Below the pieces are notes generated by a model that saw only the letters and a program-made list of their open reading frames with translations, was not told where the DNA came from and searched no databases. From contig NZ_JASTWJ010000001.1 in assembly GCF_030499515.1 (NCBI RefSeq), forward strand, positions 1,736,001 through 1,800,000: DNA of 64,000 nt. Direction: 5' to 3'. Below are positions 52,606 through 61,125 of this stretch, in pieces (position 1 is the stretch's first letter; each line of letters starts with the position of its first letter). The position numbers and the translations under genes are program-made. This stretch comes from Streptomyces sp. DT2A-34 (GTDB lineage: Bacteria; Actinomycetota; Actinomycetes; Streptomycetales; Streptomycetaceae).

Positions 52606-53178
52606 ATGACCAACATCCCCGTGACCACCTGGTCCCTGGAACAGACCGCACCCACCGACCTCCTCCCGGCCCAAGCCCCGCAGGGCGACGTGCGGATCGT
52701 GCGGGCCGAGGTGCCCTCGCCCGAGTTCAGCCGGTTTCTGTACGTGTCGGTGGGCGGGGACGTCCTCTGGCTGGACCAGCTCGGTTGGACGTACGCGCAG
52801 TGGCAGGAGCATCTGGCGCGTCCGGGTGTCGAGACGTGGGTCGCCTACGACCGGGGAACGCCGGCGGGCTATCTGGAGCTGGAACCGCAGGACGACGGGG
52901 TCGTGGAGATCATCCACTTCGGCCTGATTCCGGCCTTCCGCGGACGCCGGATCGGCGGCCACCTGCTGGCGTACGGCGCCGCCCGCGCCTGGGACCTCGC
53001 GGAGCGCTGGCCGGGGCTGGCGCCGACGAAGCGGGTGTGGCTGCATACGTGCTGCAAGGACGGGGAGCACGCCATGGCCAACTACCTGCGCCGTGGCTTC
53101 AAGCTCTTCGACACCAAGGTCGAGGAGGAGGCCGAGGCCGCGCCGACCGGTCCGTGGCCGGGGGCCTACCCCGGCTGA
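52606..53178 (+). CDS. GNAT-family N-acetyltransferase
   Basis: A 190-residue acetyltransferase. The acetyl-CoA loop is IPAFRGRRIGGHLLAYGAARAWDL (Q/R-x-x-G-x-G/A type) near residue 105, preceded by the strand pair GTPAGYLELEPQDDGVVEIIHFGL and followed by VWLHTCCKDGEHAMANYLRRGFKLFDTKVEEE. The substrate is unknown. A strong terminator follows, isolating it from the sulfur operon. Confidence 0.9.
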   Translation: MTNIPVTTWSLEQTAPTDLLPAQAPQGDVRIVRAEVPSPEFSRFLYVSVGGDVLWLDQLGWTYAQWQEHLARPGVETWVAYDRGTPAGYLELEPQDDGVVEIIHFGLIPAFRGRRIGGHLLAYGAARAWDLAERWPGLAPTKRVWLHTCCKDGEHAMANYLRRGFKLFDTKVEEEAEAAPTGPWPGAYPG

Positions 53179-53218
53179 CCTGGCCAGAAACGGCCCAAAT
53201 GGGCCATGTGACCGAGAC

Positions 53219-53249
53219 CACCCTTGTCTCGCTCTCCGAGACAAGGGTG
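53219..53249 (+). terminator. 12-base-stem terminator
   Basis: CACCCTTGTCTC, a 7-base loop, then GAGACAAGGGTG. It lies 40 bases after the GNAT stop and insulates the sulfur-operon promoter, where TGGACTGTGTCCA (53270-53282) forms a further palindrome. Confidence 0.85.
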
Positions 53250-53328
53250 TCCGCATAATGGACGAAGCTGGACTGTGTCCAGATTGCCGTGCCACGCTTC
53301 CGTCATGTCTGGAACTGGAATTGCCTTG

Positions 53329-53388
53329 GTGAGTCGACGCCACGTCGACCTCGGCCGCATGTCCAGCGCCATCTGTCCGGCGCGCTGA
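53329..53388 (+). CDS. Sulfur-operon leader peptide (19 residues)
   Basis: GTG-initiated MSRRHVDLGRMSSAICPAR, with a single Cys codon near the end. Short Arg/His-rich peptides with late Cys codons are conserved before sulfur genes in Streptomyces, and related upstream ORFs in mycobacteria mediate cysteine-responsive attenuation. It lies 129 bases before sulfite reductase. The expected role is that ribosome stalling at the Cys codon under cysteine shortage opens expression of the operon. The GTG is preceded only by a weak ribosome site. Confidence 0.75.
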   Translation: MSRRHVDLGRMSSAICPAR

Positions 53389-53517
53389 CAGCCCCGCAGC
53401 GCCCGACACCTCCCTCTTTTCGCTTTCCTCCCTGCGCAATGCCGCGCACGCATGCCCACGCGCCCGCACGCGCAGGTCAGAGCCGCTTTCCCGCCTGTCC
53501 CGAAGGACGTAACAACC

Positions 53518-55215
53518 ATGGCCGCCACCCCGCAGAAACCTGCCGCCGCGACTCCCCGCCGCAAGGTGAGCCGTCACCGCGGTGAGGGTCAGTGGGCCGC
53601 GGGGCACTTCACCCCGCTCAACGGCAACGAACAGTTCAAGAAGGACGACGACGGTCTCAATGTGCGGACACGCATTGAGACGATCTACTCCAAGCGCGGC
53701 TTCGACTCCATCGACCCGAACGATCTGCGTGGCCGTATGCGCTGGTGGGGGCTGTACACCCAGCGCAAGCCCGGGATCGACGGCGGCAAGACCGCCATCC
53801 TGGAGCCGGAGGAGCTCGACGACTCCTACTTCATGCTGCGGGTGCGGATCGACGGCGGTCGGCTGACCACGCAGCAGCTGCGCGTCATCGGCGAGATCTC
53901 GCAGGAGTTCGCGCGCGGCACCGCGGACATCACCGACCGGCAGAACGTCCAGTACCACTGGATCCGGATCGAGGACGTGCCCGAGATCTGGAACCGCCTG
54001 GAGGCCGTCGGCCTGTCCACCACCGAGGCCTGCGGTGACACGCCCCGTGTCGTCATCGGCTCGCCGGTCGCCGGGATCGCCGCGGACGAGATCATCGACG
54101 GCAGCCCGGCCATCGACGAGATCCAGCGCCGGATCATCGGCAACAAGGCGTTCTCGAACCTGCCCCGCAAGTTCAAGTCCGCGATCTCCGGCTCGCCGCT
54201 GCTGGACGTGGCGCACGAGATCAACGACGTCGCCTTCGTCGGCGTGAACCACCCCGAGCACGGCCCCGGCTTCGACCTGTGGGTCGGCGGCGGCCTGTCC
54301 ACCAACCCGAAGATCGGCGTCCGGCTGGGCGCCTGGGTGCCGCTGGACGAGGTGCCGGAGGTCTACGAGGGCGTCATCTCGATCTTCCGCGACTACGGCT
54401 ACCGGCGGCTGCGCACCCGCGCCCGCCTGAAGTTCCTGGTCGCCGACTGGGGCGCCGAGAAGTTCCGTCAGGTGCTGGAGGACGAGTACCTGAAGCGGAA
54501 GCTGGTCGACGGTCCCGCCCCCGCCCAGCCCGTGGAGCGCTGGCGCGACCACGTCGGTGTGCACCGGCAGAAGGACGGTCGTTTCTACGTCGGTTTCGCC
54601 CCGCGCGTCGGCCGCGTCGACGGCGCCACGCTCACGAAGATCGCCGAGCTGGCCGAGGCACACGGCTCGGGCCGGGTGCGTACCACCGTCGAGCAGAAGA
54701 TGATCATCCTCGATGTCGAGGAGGCGCAGGTCGAGTCGCTGGCCGAGGCCCTGGAGGCCCTGGACCTCACCACCAAGCCCTCCCCCTTCCGGCGCGGCAC
54801 CATGGCCTGCACCGGCATCGAGTACTGCAAGCTCGCCATCGTCGAGACCAAGGCGCGCGGCTCCCAGCTGATCGACGAACTGGAGCGCCGGATCCCGGAC
54901 TTCGACGAGCCGATCACCATCAACATCAACGGCTGCCCGAACGCCTGCGCCCGTATCCAGGTCGCGGACATCGGTCTCAAGGGCCAGCTCGTCCTCGACG
55001 ACAACGGCGAGCAGGTCGAGGGCTACCAGGTGCACCTGGGCGGCGCGCTCGGCCTGGAGGCCGGGTTCGGGCGCAAGGTGCGTGGCCTGAAGGTCACCTC
55101 CGACGAGCTGCCCGACTACGTCGAGCGGGTCCTCAAGCGCTTCCAGGACGAGCGCGAGGACGGCGAGCGGTTCGCCACCTGGGCGGCGCGCGCCTCCGAG
55201 GAGGCCCTGTCATGA
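53518..55215 (+). CDS. cysI: Assimilatory sulfite reductase (siroheme, ferredoxin-type)
   Basis: A 565-residue enzyme reducing sulfite to sulfide. ATG 53518 follows GAAGGA. Two ferredoxin-like halves: FMLRVRIDGGRLTTQQLRVIGEIS and DITDRQNVQYHWIRIEDVPEIW (first), FYVGFAPRVGRVDGATLTKIAEL (second). The siroheme/[4Fe-4S] ligands are present: CTGIEYC near residue 427 and NGCPNAC near 475. The Tyr-Cys arrangement of mycobacterial SirA is not obvious. Single-subunit ferredoxin type; no flavoprotein subunit is nearby. The stop overlaps the next start (ATGA). Siroheme supply is provided for by the CbiX-like gene at the end of the operon. Confidence 0.94.
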   Translation: MAATPQKPAAATPRRKVSRHRGEGQWAAGHFTPLNGNEQFKKDDDGLNVRTRIETIYSKRGFDSIDPNDLRGRMRWWGLYTQRKPGIDGGKTAILEPEELDDSYFMLRVRIDGGRLTTQQLRVIGEISQEFARGTADITDRQNVQYHWIRIEDVPEIWNRLEAVGLSTTEACGDTPRVVIGSPVAGIAADEIIDGSPAIDEIQRRIIGNKAFSNLPRKFKSAISGSPLLDVAHEINDVAFVGVNHPEHGPGFDLWVGGGLSTNPKIGVRLGAWVPLDEVPEVYEGVISIFRDYGYRRLRTRARLKFLVADWGAEKFRQVLEDEYLKRKLVDGPAPAQPVERWRDHVGVHRQKDGRFYVGFAPRVGRVDGATLTKIAELAEAHGSGRVRTTVEQKMIILDVEEAQVESLAEALEALDLTTKPSPFRRGTMACTGIEYCKLAIVETKARGSQLIDELERRIPDFDEPITININGCPNACARIQVADIGLKGQLVLDDNGEQVEGYQVHLGGALGLEAGFGRKVRGLKVTSDELPDYVERVLKRFQDEREDGERFATWAARASEEALS

Positions 55216-55400
55216 GCGAGCGGGCCGCCCCCTTCTACTGCCCCTACTGCGGCGACGAGGACCTCCGGCCGAGCGAAGCCCTGGAAGGCGGCCACGGCGC
55301 GTGGGAATGCGCGGCGTGCAACCGCGCATTCCAGCTGAAGTTCCTCGGGCTGCTCGCCCGGGGCCTTCAGCACCACGACGCAGGGGGAGACGAGATATGA
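55212..55400 (+). CDS. Small zinc-ribbon protein of the sulfur operon
   Basis: A 62-residue protein, MSERAAPFYCPYCGDEDLRP, with CPYC at residues 10-13 and CAAC near 33-36, a classic four-Cys zinc ribbon. It overlaps sulfite reductase (ATGA) upstream and CysH (ATGA) downstream, so it is strictly co-translated. The same small gene stands at this place in other Streptomyces sulfur operons; no function is known to me. Delivery of electrons or sulfide, or a structural role with CysH or the reductase, are possible. Confidence 0.88.
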   Translation: MSERAAPFYCPYCGDEDLRPSEALEGGHGAWECAACNRAFQLKFLGLLARGLQHHDAGGDEI

Positions 55401-56107
55401 CGGCGATTCAGGAAGAGCGCACGACAGACGATCTCAAGGCGCTCGCCGAGCAGGCGGGCCGTGACCTGGAGGACGCCTCCGCGCTGGAGATCCTCCAGTG
55501 GGCGACCGACACGTTCGGCAAGCGCTTCTGTGTGACCTCGTCGATGGAGGACGCGGTGGTCGCCCACCTCGCCTCCCGCGCGATGCCCGGCGTCGACGTC
55601 GTGTTCCTCGACACCGGCTACCACTTCGAGGAGACCATCGGCACCCGCGACGCGGTCGAGGCCGTGATGGACGTCAACGTCATCACCCTCACCCCGCGCC
55701 AGACCGTCGCCGAGCAGGACGCCGAGTACGGCCCCAAGCTGCACGACCGCGACCCCGACCTGTGCTGCAAGCTGCGCAAGGTGGAGCCGCTGGAGCGGGG
55801 CCTCAAGGGCTATGTGGCCTGGGCGACCGGGCTGCGCCGCGACGAGTCCCCGACCCGGGCGAACACCCCGGTCGTCGGCTGGGACGAGAAGCGGCAGAAG
55901 GTCAAGATCTCCCCGATCGCCCGCTGGACCCAGGACGACGTGGACGCCTACGTCACCGAGCACGGCGTCCTCACCAACCCGCTGCTGATGGACGGTTACG
56001 CCTCCGTCGGCTGTGCGCCCTGCACCCGCCGGGTCCTGGAGGGCGAGGACGCGCGCGCCGGCCGTTGGGCGGGCAGCGCCAAGACCGAGTGCGGGCTGCA
56101 CGGCTGA
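55397..56107 (+). CDS. cysH: APS/PAPS reductase
   Basis: A 236-residue enzyme reducing adenylyl sulfate to sulfite with thioredoxin. SSMEDAVVAHLASRAMPGVDVVFLDTGYHFEET is the adenine-nucleotide hydrolase-like P-loop region. The Cys pairs CCKLRK (near 124) and CAPCTR (near 209) bind a [4Fe-4S] cluster, marking the plant/actinobacterial APS-reductase type; the C-terminal ECGLHG Cys is catalytic. If APS is the substrate, the neighbouring APS kinase makes PAPS for other uses. Confidence 0.95.
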   Translation: MTAIQEERTTDDLKALAEQAGRDLEDASALEILQWATDTFGKRFCVTSSMEDAVVAHLASRAMPGVDVVFLDTGYHFEETIGTRDAVEAVMDVNVITLTPRQTVAEQDAEYGPKLHDRDPDLCCKLRKVEPLERGLKGYVAWATGLRRDESPTRANTPVVGWDEKRQKVKISPIARWTQDDVDAYVTEHGVLTNPLLMDGYASVGCAPCTRRVLEGEDARAGRWAGSAKTECGLHG

Positions 56108-56109
56108 CC

Positions 56110-56688
56110 ATGACTGAGTCTTCTACGAATTCTGCGAACTGGGAGAACCACGTGACGAGCGGAGCCACCGTCTGGCTCACGGGTCTGCCGAGCGCCGGCA
56201 AGACCACCATCGCCTACGAGCTGGCCGGCCGGCTCCGCGAGGAGGGCCACCGCGTCGAGGTGCTCGACGGCGACGAGATCCGCGAGTTCATCTCGGCGGG
56301 CCTCGGCTTCAGCCGCGAGGACCGGCACACCAACGTGCAGCGCATCGGCTTCCTCGCCGAACTGCTCGCCCGTAACGGCGTCAAGGCGCTCGTCCCCGTG
56401 ATCGCGCCCTACGCCGACAGCCGTGACGCGGTGCGCAAGCGCCACCAGGAGAGCGGGGCGGCGTACCTGGAGGTCCATGTGGCCACTCCGGTCGACGTGT
56501 GCTCCGTACGCGATGTGAAGGGTCTGTACGCCAAGCAGGCCGCGGGCGAGCTGACGGGCCTGACCGGCGTCGACGACCCGTACGAGGAGCCCGAGTCGCC
56601 CGACCTGCGCATCGAGTCCCAGAACCAGACCGTGCAGGAGTCCGCGGCGTCGGTGTACGCCCTGCTCAGCGAAAGGGGACTGGCATGA
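56110..56688 (+). CDS. cysC: Adenylylsulfate kinase
   Basis: A 192-residue kinase phosphorylating APS to PAPS. P-loop GLPSAGKTT near residue 27; VLDGDEIREFISAGLGFSREDRHTNVQRIG and IAPYADSRDAVRKRH are family blocks. ATG 56110 lies 2 bases after the cysH stop; an internal GTG at 56152 with GGGAGA upstream gives a start closer to that of many homologues, so the first 14 residues are uncertain. The stop overlaps the cysD start. Confidence 0.94.
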   Translation: MTESSTNSANWENHVTSGATVWLTGLPSAGKTTIAYELAGRLREEGHRVEVLDGDEIREFISAGLGFSREDRHTNVQRIGFLAELLARNGVKALVPVIAPYADSRDAVRKRHQESGAAYLEVHVATPVDVCSVRDVKGLYAKQAAGELTGLTGVDDPYEEPESPDLRIESQNQTVQESAASVYALLSERGLA

Positions 56689-57623
56689 CGACGACCGTCG
56701 CCACGGTCGAGGAGGGCACGGATGCCCCGTACGCCCTCTCGCACCTGGACGCGCTGGAGTCCGAGGCGGTGCACATCTTCCGCGAGGTGGCGGGCGAGTT
56801 CGAGCGGCCGGTGATCCTGTTCTCCGGCGGCAAGGACTCCATCGTCATGCTGCACCTGGCGCTGAAGGCGTTCGCCCCCGCCGCGATCCCCTTCTCGCTG
56901 CTGCACGTGGACACCGGGCACAACTTCCCCGAGGTCCTCGAGTACCGGGACCGCACGGTCGCCAAGCACGGTCTGCGGCTGCATGTCGCGTCGGTGCAGG
57001 ACTACATCGACCGCGGGGTGCTCAAGGAGCGTCCGGACGGCACCCGTAACCCGCTGCAGACACTGCCGCTGACGGAGAAGATCCAGAGCGAGAAGTTCGA
57101 CGCGGTGTTCGGCGGCGGGCGGCGTGACGAGGAGAAGGCTCGGGCCAAGGAGCGCGTGTTCTCGCTGCGGGACGAGTTCTCGCAGTGGGACCCGCGCCGG
57201 CAGCGACCCGAGCTGTGGAACCTCTACAACGGCCGCCACGCTCCCGGCGAGCACGTCCGGGTGTTCCCGCTGTCCAACTGGACCGAGCTGGACGTCTGGC
57301 AGTACATCGCCCGCGAGGGCATCGAGCTGCCGGAGATCTACTTCGCGCACGAGCGCGAGGTCTTCAAGCGGGCCGGCATGTGGCTGACCGCCGGTGAGTG
57401 GGGCGGGCCGAAGGACGGCGAGACGGTCGAGAAGCGGCTCGTCCGCTACCGGACCGTGGGCGACATGTCCTGCACCGGTGCCGTCGACTCGGACGCGGTG
57501 AGCCTGGAGCAGGTCATCACCGAGATCGCCGCCTCCCGGCTCACCGAGCGCGGCGCGACCCGCGCCGACGACAAGATGTCCGAGGCCGCGATGGAAGACC
57601 GTAAGCGCGAGGGGTACTTCTAA
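56685..57623 (+). CDS. cysD: Sulfate adenylyltransferase subunit 2
   Basis: A 312-residue ATP-sulfurylase catalytic subunit forming APS from sulfate and ATP. PP-loop FSGGKDSIVMLHLALKAF near residue 46; LHVDTGHNFPEVLEYRD, VFGGGRRDEEKARAKERVFSLRD and PLSNWTELDVWQYI follow. ATG overlaps the cysC stop. The C-terminus AMEDRKREGYF is typical. Works with CysN encoded directly downstream. Confidence 0.96.
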   Translation: MTTTVATVEEGTDAPYALSHLDALESEAVHIFREVAGEFERPVILFSGGKDSIVMLHLALKAFAPAAIPFSLLHVDTGHNFPEVLEYRDRTVAKHGLRLHVASVQDYIDRGVLKERPDGTRNPLQTLPLTEKIQSEKFDAVFGGGRRDEEKARAKERVFSLRDEFSQWDPRRQRPELWNLYNGRHAPGEHVRVFPLSNWTELDVWQYIAREGIELPEIYFAHEREVFKRAGMWLTAGEWGGPKDGETVEKRLVRYRTVGDMSCTGAVDSDAVSLEQVITEIAASRLTERGATRADDKMSEAAMEDRKREGYF

Positions 57624-57625
57624 GC

Positions 57626-58960
57626 ATGAGCACGACGACAACCGAGGAGCTCTCGGCCACGACCCTGCTGCGGTTCGCCACCGCGGGCTCCGTCGACGAC
57701 GGCAAGTCCACCCTCGTCGGGCGGCTGCTGCACGACTCCAAGTCGATCCTCACCGACCAGCTGGAGGCCGTCGAGCGCGCCTCCGCGAGCCGCGGCCAGG
57801 AGGCCCCGGACCTCGCGCTGCTGACGGACGGTCTGCGGGCCGAGCGCGAGCAGGGCATCACGATCGACGTGGCGTACCGCTACTTCGCCACGCCCCGGCG
57901 CCGGTTCATCCTCGCCGACACGCCCGGCCATGTGCAGTACACGCGCAACATGGTCACCGGCGCGTCGACGGCCGAGCTGACGGTGATCCTGGTCGACGCC
58001 CGCAACGGCGTCGTCGAGCAGACCCGCCGGCACGCGGCGATCGCGGCTCTGCTGCGCGTGCCGCACGTGGTGCTGGCCGTGAACAAGATGGACCTGGTCG
58101 ACTACCAGGAGTCCGTCTTCGCCGCGATCGCCGAGGAGTTCACGGCGTACGCGCTCGAACTGGGCGTCCCGGAGATCACCGCGATCCCGATCTCCGCGCT
58201 GGCCGGCGACAACGTCGTGGACCCGTCCGCGAACATGGACTGGTACGGCGGGCCGACCTTCCTGGAGCACCTGGAGACGGTCCCGGTCACCCACGACCTG
58301 AGCCACTGCCACGCGCGCCTCCCCGTGCAGTACGTGATCCGCCCGCAGACCGCCGAGCATCCCGACTACCGGGGTTACGCCGGTCAGATCGCCGCCGGTT
58401 CCTTCCGCGTGGGCGAGTCGGTGACCGTGCTGCCGTCGGGCCGTACGTCGAAGATCTCCGGCATCGACCTGCTGGGCGAGCCGGTCGACATCGCGTGGAC
58501 CACCCAGTCGGTGACCGTCCTGCTGGAGGACGACATCGACATCTCGCGCGGCGACCTGATCGTGCCGGCCAAGGACGCGCCCCCGACCACGCAGGACATC
58601 GAGGCCACCGTCTGCCACGTCGCCGACGCCCCGCTGACCGTCGGCCACCGTGTGCTGCTCAAGCACGGCACCCGCACGGTCAAGGCGATCGTCAAGGACA
58701 TCCCGTCCCGGCTGACCCTCGACGACCTGTCCCTGCATCCGCACCCGGGACAGCTCGTCGCCAACGACATCGGCCGGGTGAAGATCCGCACCGCCGAGCC
58801 GCTGCCGGTCGACTCCTACGCCGACTCGCGCCGCACCGGCTCGTTCATCCTGATCGACCCGAACGACGGCACGACGCTCACCGCGGGCATGGTCGGCGAG
58901 TCGTTCGCCTCGCCCGAGCCGGTCAAGGACGAGGCCGACGACGACGGTTGGGACTTCTGA
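57626..58960 (+). CDS. cysN: Sulfate adenylyltransferase subunit 1 (GTPase)
   Basis: A 444-residue EF-Tu-like GTPase that drives APS formation. G1 AGSVDDGKSTL near residue 20, G3 DTPGHVQYTRNM near 93, G4 NKMDLVDY near 152; then two beta-barrel domains. There is no fused kinase domain, consistent with the separate cysC. It starts 2 bases after the cysD stop. Confidence 0.96.
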   Translation: MSTTTTEELSATTLLRFATAGSVDDGKSTLVGRLLHDSKSILTDQLEAVERASASRGQEAPDLALLTDGLRAEREQGITIDVAYRYFATPRRRFILADTPGHVQYTRNMVTGASTAELTVILVDARNGVVEQTRRHAAIAALLRVPHVVLAVNKMDLVDYQESVFAAIAEEFTAYALELGVPEITAIPISALAGDNVVDPSANMDWYGGPTFLEHLETVPVTHDLSHCHARLPVQYVIRPQTAEHPDYRGYAGQIAAGSFRVGESVTVLPSGRTSKISGIDLLGEPVDIAWTTQSVTVLLEDDIDISRGDLIVPAKDAPPTTQDIEATVCHVADAPLTVGHRVLLKHGTRTVKAIVKDIPSRLTLDDLSLHPHPGQLVANDIGRVKIRTAEPLPVDSYADSRRTGSFILIDPNDGTTLTAGMVGESFASPEPVKDEADDDGWDF

Positions 58961-58961
58961 C

Positions 58962-59066
58962 ATGAAGGCCCTCGACTACTACTCCACGTTCGCGAAGGAG
59001 GGCGGCCGCGTCGGCAGCGGCGCCCTCGGAAGCGGGCAGGGCGGAGTGTCGCGATGTGTGCGCTGA
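58962..59066 (+). CDS. 34-residue ORF after cysN
   Basis: Starts MKALDYYSTFAKEGGRVGSG, one base after the cysN stop, and ends in RCVR. The first 12 residues have normal amino-acid balance; the rest is Gly/Ser-rich. No separate ribosome site is needed if coupled to cysN. It may be a real small protein or the head of a lost gene. Confidence 0.35.
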   Translation: MKALDYYSTFAKEGGRVGSGALGSGQGGVSRCVR

Positions 59067-59131
59067 CCCGCGCGCACCACATGCGTGCCGCTCCGGACGA
59101 ACCCGCCGACCTCCCGGCCGCGACCTGGTAA
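59054..59131 (+). CDS. Candidate 25-residue leader ORF before sulfur transporter
   Basis: MCALTRAHHMRAAPDEPADL, with Cys as the second residue, overlapping the 34-residue ORF in another frame and ending 38 bases before the binding-protein start. It could be a cysteine-sensing leader like that at 53329. Support is positional only. Confidence 0.25.
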   Translation: MCALTRAHHMRAAPDEPADLPAATW

Positions 59132-59168
59132 GGGCGTGAGCGCCGGGCCACCGAGAGGAAACCCTCCC

Positions 59169-60272
59169 GTGCCTGCCACCCCCGCCCCGCGCCGGACCCT
59201 CGCGGTCCTGGCCGCGCTGCCGCTGCTCGCCCTCGCGGCCTGCGGCTACGGCTCGCAGGCCAAGGAGAACACCGAGCAGGCCATAGCCGGGGCGCCCAAG
59301 GTCGACGGCCTGGACTCGGTGCGGATCGGGTACTTCGGGAACCTCACCCATGCCACCGCGCTGGTCGGCCGGCAGGAGGGGCTGTTCCAGAAGGAGCTGG
59401 GCGGCACGACGGCGGAGTACGTCCCGTTCAACGCGGGTCCCTCGGAGATCGAGGCGCTGAACTCCGAGTCCATCGACATCGGCTGGATCGGCCCCTCCCC
59501 CGCCGTCAACGGCTACGTCAAGGCGAACGGCAAGAACCTGCGCATCGTCTCCGGTTCGGCGTCGGGCGGCGTGAAGTTCGTCGTCAACCCGGAGAAGATC
59601 AAGTCCCTGAAGGACGTCAAGGGCAAGAGGATTGCCACGCCGCAGCTCGGCAACACCCAGGACGTGGCGTTCCTCAACTGGGCCTCCGAGCAGGGCTGGA
59701 AGGTCGACGCGCAGAGCGGCGAGGGCGACGTCTCCGTCGTCCGCACCGACAACAAGGTCGTCCCGGACGCCTACCGGTCCGGCTCCGTCGACGGTGCCTG
59801 GGTGCCCGAGCCGACCGCGTCCAAGCTGGTCGCCGAGGGCGGGAAGGTGCTCCTCGACGAGGCGGACCTGTGGCCGGACAAGAAATTCGTGATCACGAAC
59901 GTCATCGTGTCGCAGAGCTTCCTGAAGGAGCACCCGAAGGCCGTGGAGGCCGTACTGCGCGCCTCCGTGAAGATCAACAAGTGGATCGACGCCAACCCGG
60001 AGAAGGCGAAGGCCGCGGCGAACGCCCAGCTGAAGGCCGACACCGGCAAGGCGCTGCCGGCCGATGTACTCGACCCGGCGTGGCAGTCCATCCACGTCAC
60101 CGACGACCCGCTGGCGGCCACGCTCGCGACCGAGGCCGAGCACGCGGTCAAGGCGGGGCTGCTGCAGAAGCCGGACCTGACCGGCATCTACGACCTGACA
60201 CCGCTGAACAAGGTCCTCAAGGCCGAGGGCGAACCCGAGGTCGACGACGCCGGACTCGGCGTGAAGTCGTGA
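59169..60272 (+). CDS. NitT/TauT-type sulfur-compound-binding lipoprotein
   Basis: A 367-residue binding protein from GTG 59169, after GAGAGGAAA. Lipobox LALAAC near residue 24. The type-2 binding fold of the SsuA/TauA family is visible: VRIGYFGNLTHATALVGRQEGLFQKELGG, FNAGPSEIEALNSESIDIGWIGPSPAVNGYVK, ATPQLGNTQDVAFLNWASEQGWK. The ligand is likely an alkanesulfonate or sulfate, by family and operon. Followed by matching ATPase and permease genes. Confidence 0.92.
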   Translation: MPATPAPRRTLAVLAALPLLALAACGYGSQAKENTEQAIAGAPKVDGLDSVRIGYFGNLTHATALVGRQEGLFQKELGGTTAEYVPFNAGPSEIEALNSESIDIGWIGPSPAVNGYVKANGKNLRIVSGSASGGVKFVVNPEKIKSLKDVKGKRIATPQLGNTQDVAFLNWASEQGWKVDAQSGEGDVSVVRTDNKVVPDAYRSGSVDGAWVPEPTASKLVAEGGKVLLDEADLWPDKKFVITNVIVSQSFLKEHPKAVEAVLRASVKINKWIDANPEKAKAAANAQLKADTGKALPADVLDPAWQSIHVTDDPLAATLATEAEHAVKAGLLQKPDLTGIYDLTPLNKVLKAEGEPEVDDAGLGVKS

Positions 60273-60336
60273 GTCCCGCAGTCGTGAAGTCGTGAGCAAG
60301 GCACTGATCCCGATGAGTTCCCAGGAGGTGACGACC

Positions 60337-61125
60337 ATGGCAACCGCCCTCGCCAAGGCCGCCGACACGGATGTGTCCGTGGAGCACGCCGCGCGTATCG
60401 ACCACGTCTCGAAGTCGTTCGCCGGCCCGGCCGGGCAGCAGCTCGTCCTCGACGACATCACGCTCGATGTCGCGCCCGGCGAGTTCGTCACCCTCCTCGG
60501 GGCGTCCGGCTGCGGCAAGTCGACGCTGCTGAACCTGGTTGCCGGGCTGGACAAGCCCAGCGCGGGCAGCATCACGACCGACGGCCGGCCAGCGCTGATG
60601 TTCCAGGAGCACGCCCTGTTCCCGTGGCTGACCGCGGGCAAGAACATCGAACTCGCCCTCAAGCTCCGGGGCGTCGCCAAGGCCGAGCGGCGCGAGCGGG
60701 CCGAGGAGCTCCTCGAACTGGTCCGGCTGAAGGGCGCGTACGGCAAGCGGGTGCACGAACTGTCCGGCGGTATGCGCCAGCGCGTCGCACTGGCGCGGGC
60801 GCTCGCCCAGGACAGCAAGCTGCTGCTGATGGACGAGCCGTTCGCCGCACTGGACGCCATCACCCGTGACGTGCTGCACGACGAACTGACCCGTATCTGG
60901 CGCGAGACGCAGCTGTCGGTGCTGTTCGTGACACACAACGTGCGCGAGGCGGTCCGCCTCGCCCAGCGCGTCGTCCTGCTGTCCTCCCGCCCTGGCCGTA
61001 TCGCCCGGGAGTGGACGGTCGGCATCCCGCAGCCGCGCCGCATCGAGGACACCGCGGTCGCCGAGCTGTCCGTCGAGATCACCGAAGAACTGCGTGGGGA
61101 GATCCGCCGCCATGGCCAGCACTGA
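60337..61125 (+). CDS. NitT/TauT-type ABC transporter ATPase
   Basis: A 262-residue ATPase. ATG 60337 is chosen because it follows AGGAGGTGA at 7 bases; upstream ATGs at 60292 and 60313 lack this. Walker A GASGCGKST, Q-loop MFQEHALFPWL, signature LSGGMRQRVALARAL, Walker B LLLMDEPFAALD, switch His in VTHNVREA. It belongs to the SsuB/TauB branch. Its end overlaps the permease start by 14 bases. Confidence 0.95.
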   Translation: MATALAKAADTDVSVEHAARIDHVSKSFAGPAGQQLVLDDITLDVAPGEFVTLLGASGCGKSTLLNLVAGLDKPSAGSITTDGRPALMFQEHALFPWLTAGKNIELALKLRGVAKAERRERAEELLELVRLKGAYGKRVHELSGGMRQRVALARALAQDSKLLLMDEPFAALDAITRDVLHDELTRIWRETQLSVLFVTHNVREAVRLAQRVVLLSSRPGRIAREWTVGIPQPRRIEDTAVAELSVEITEELRGEIRRHGQH

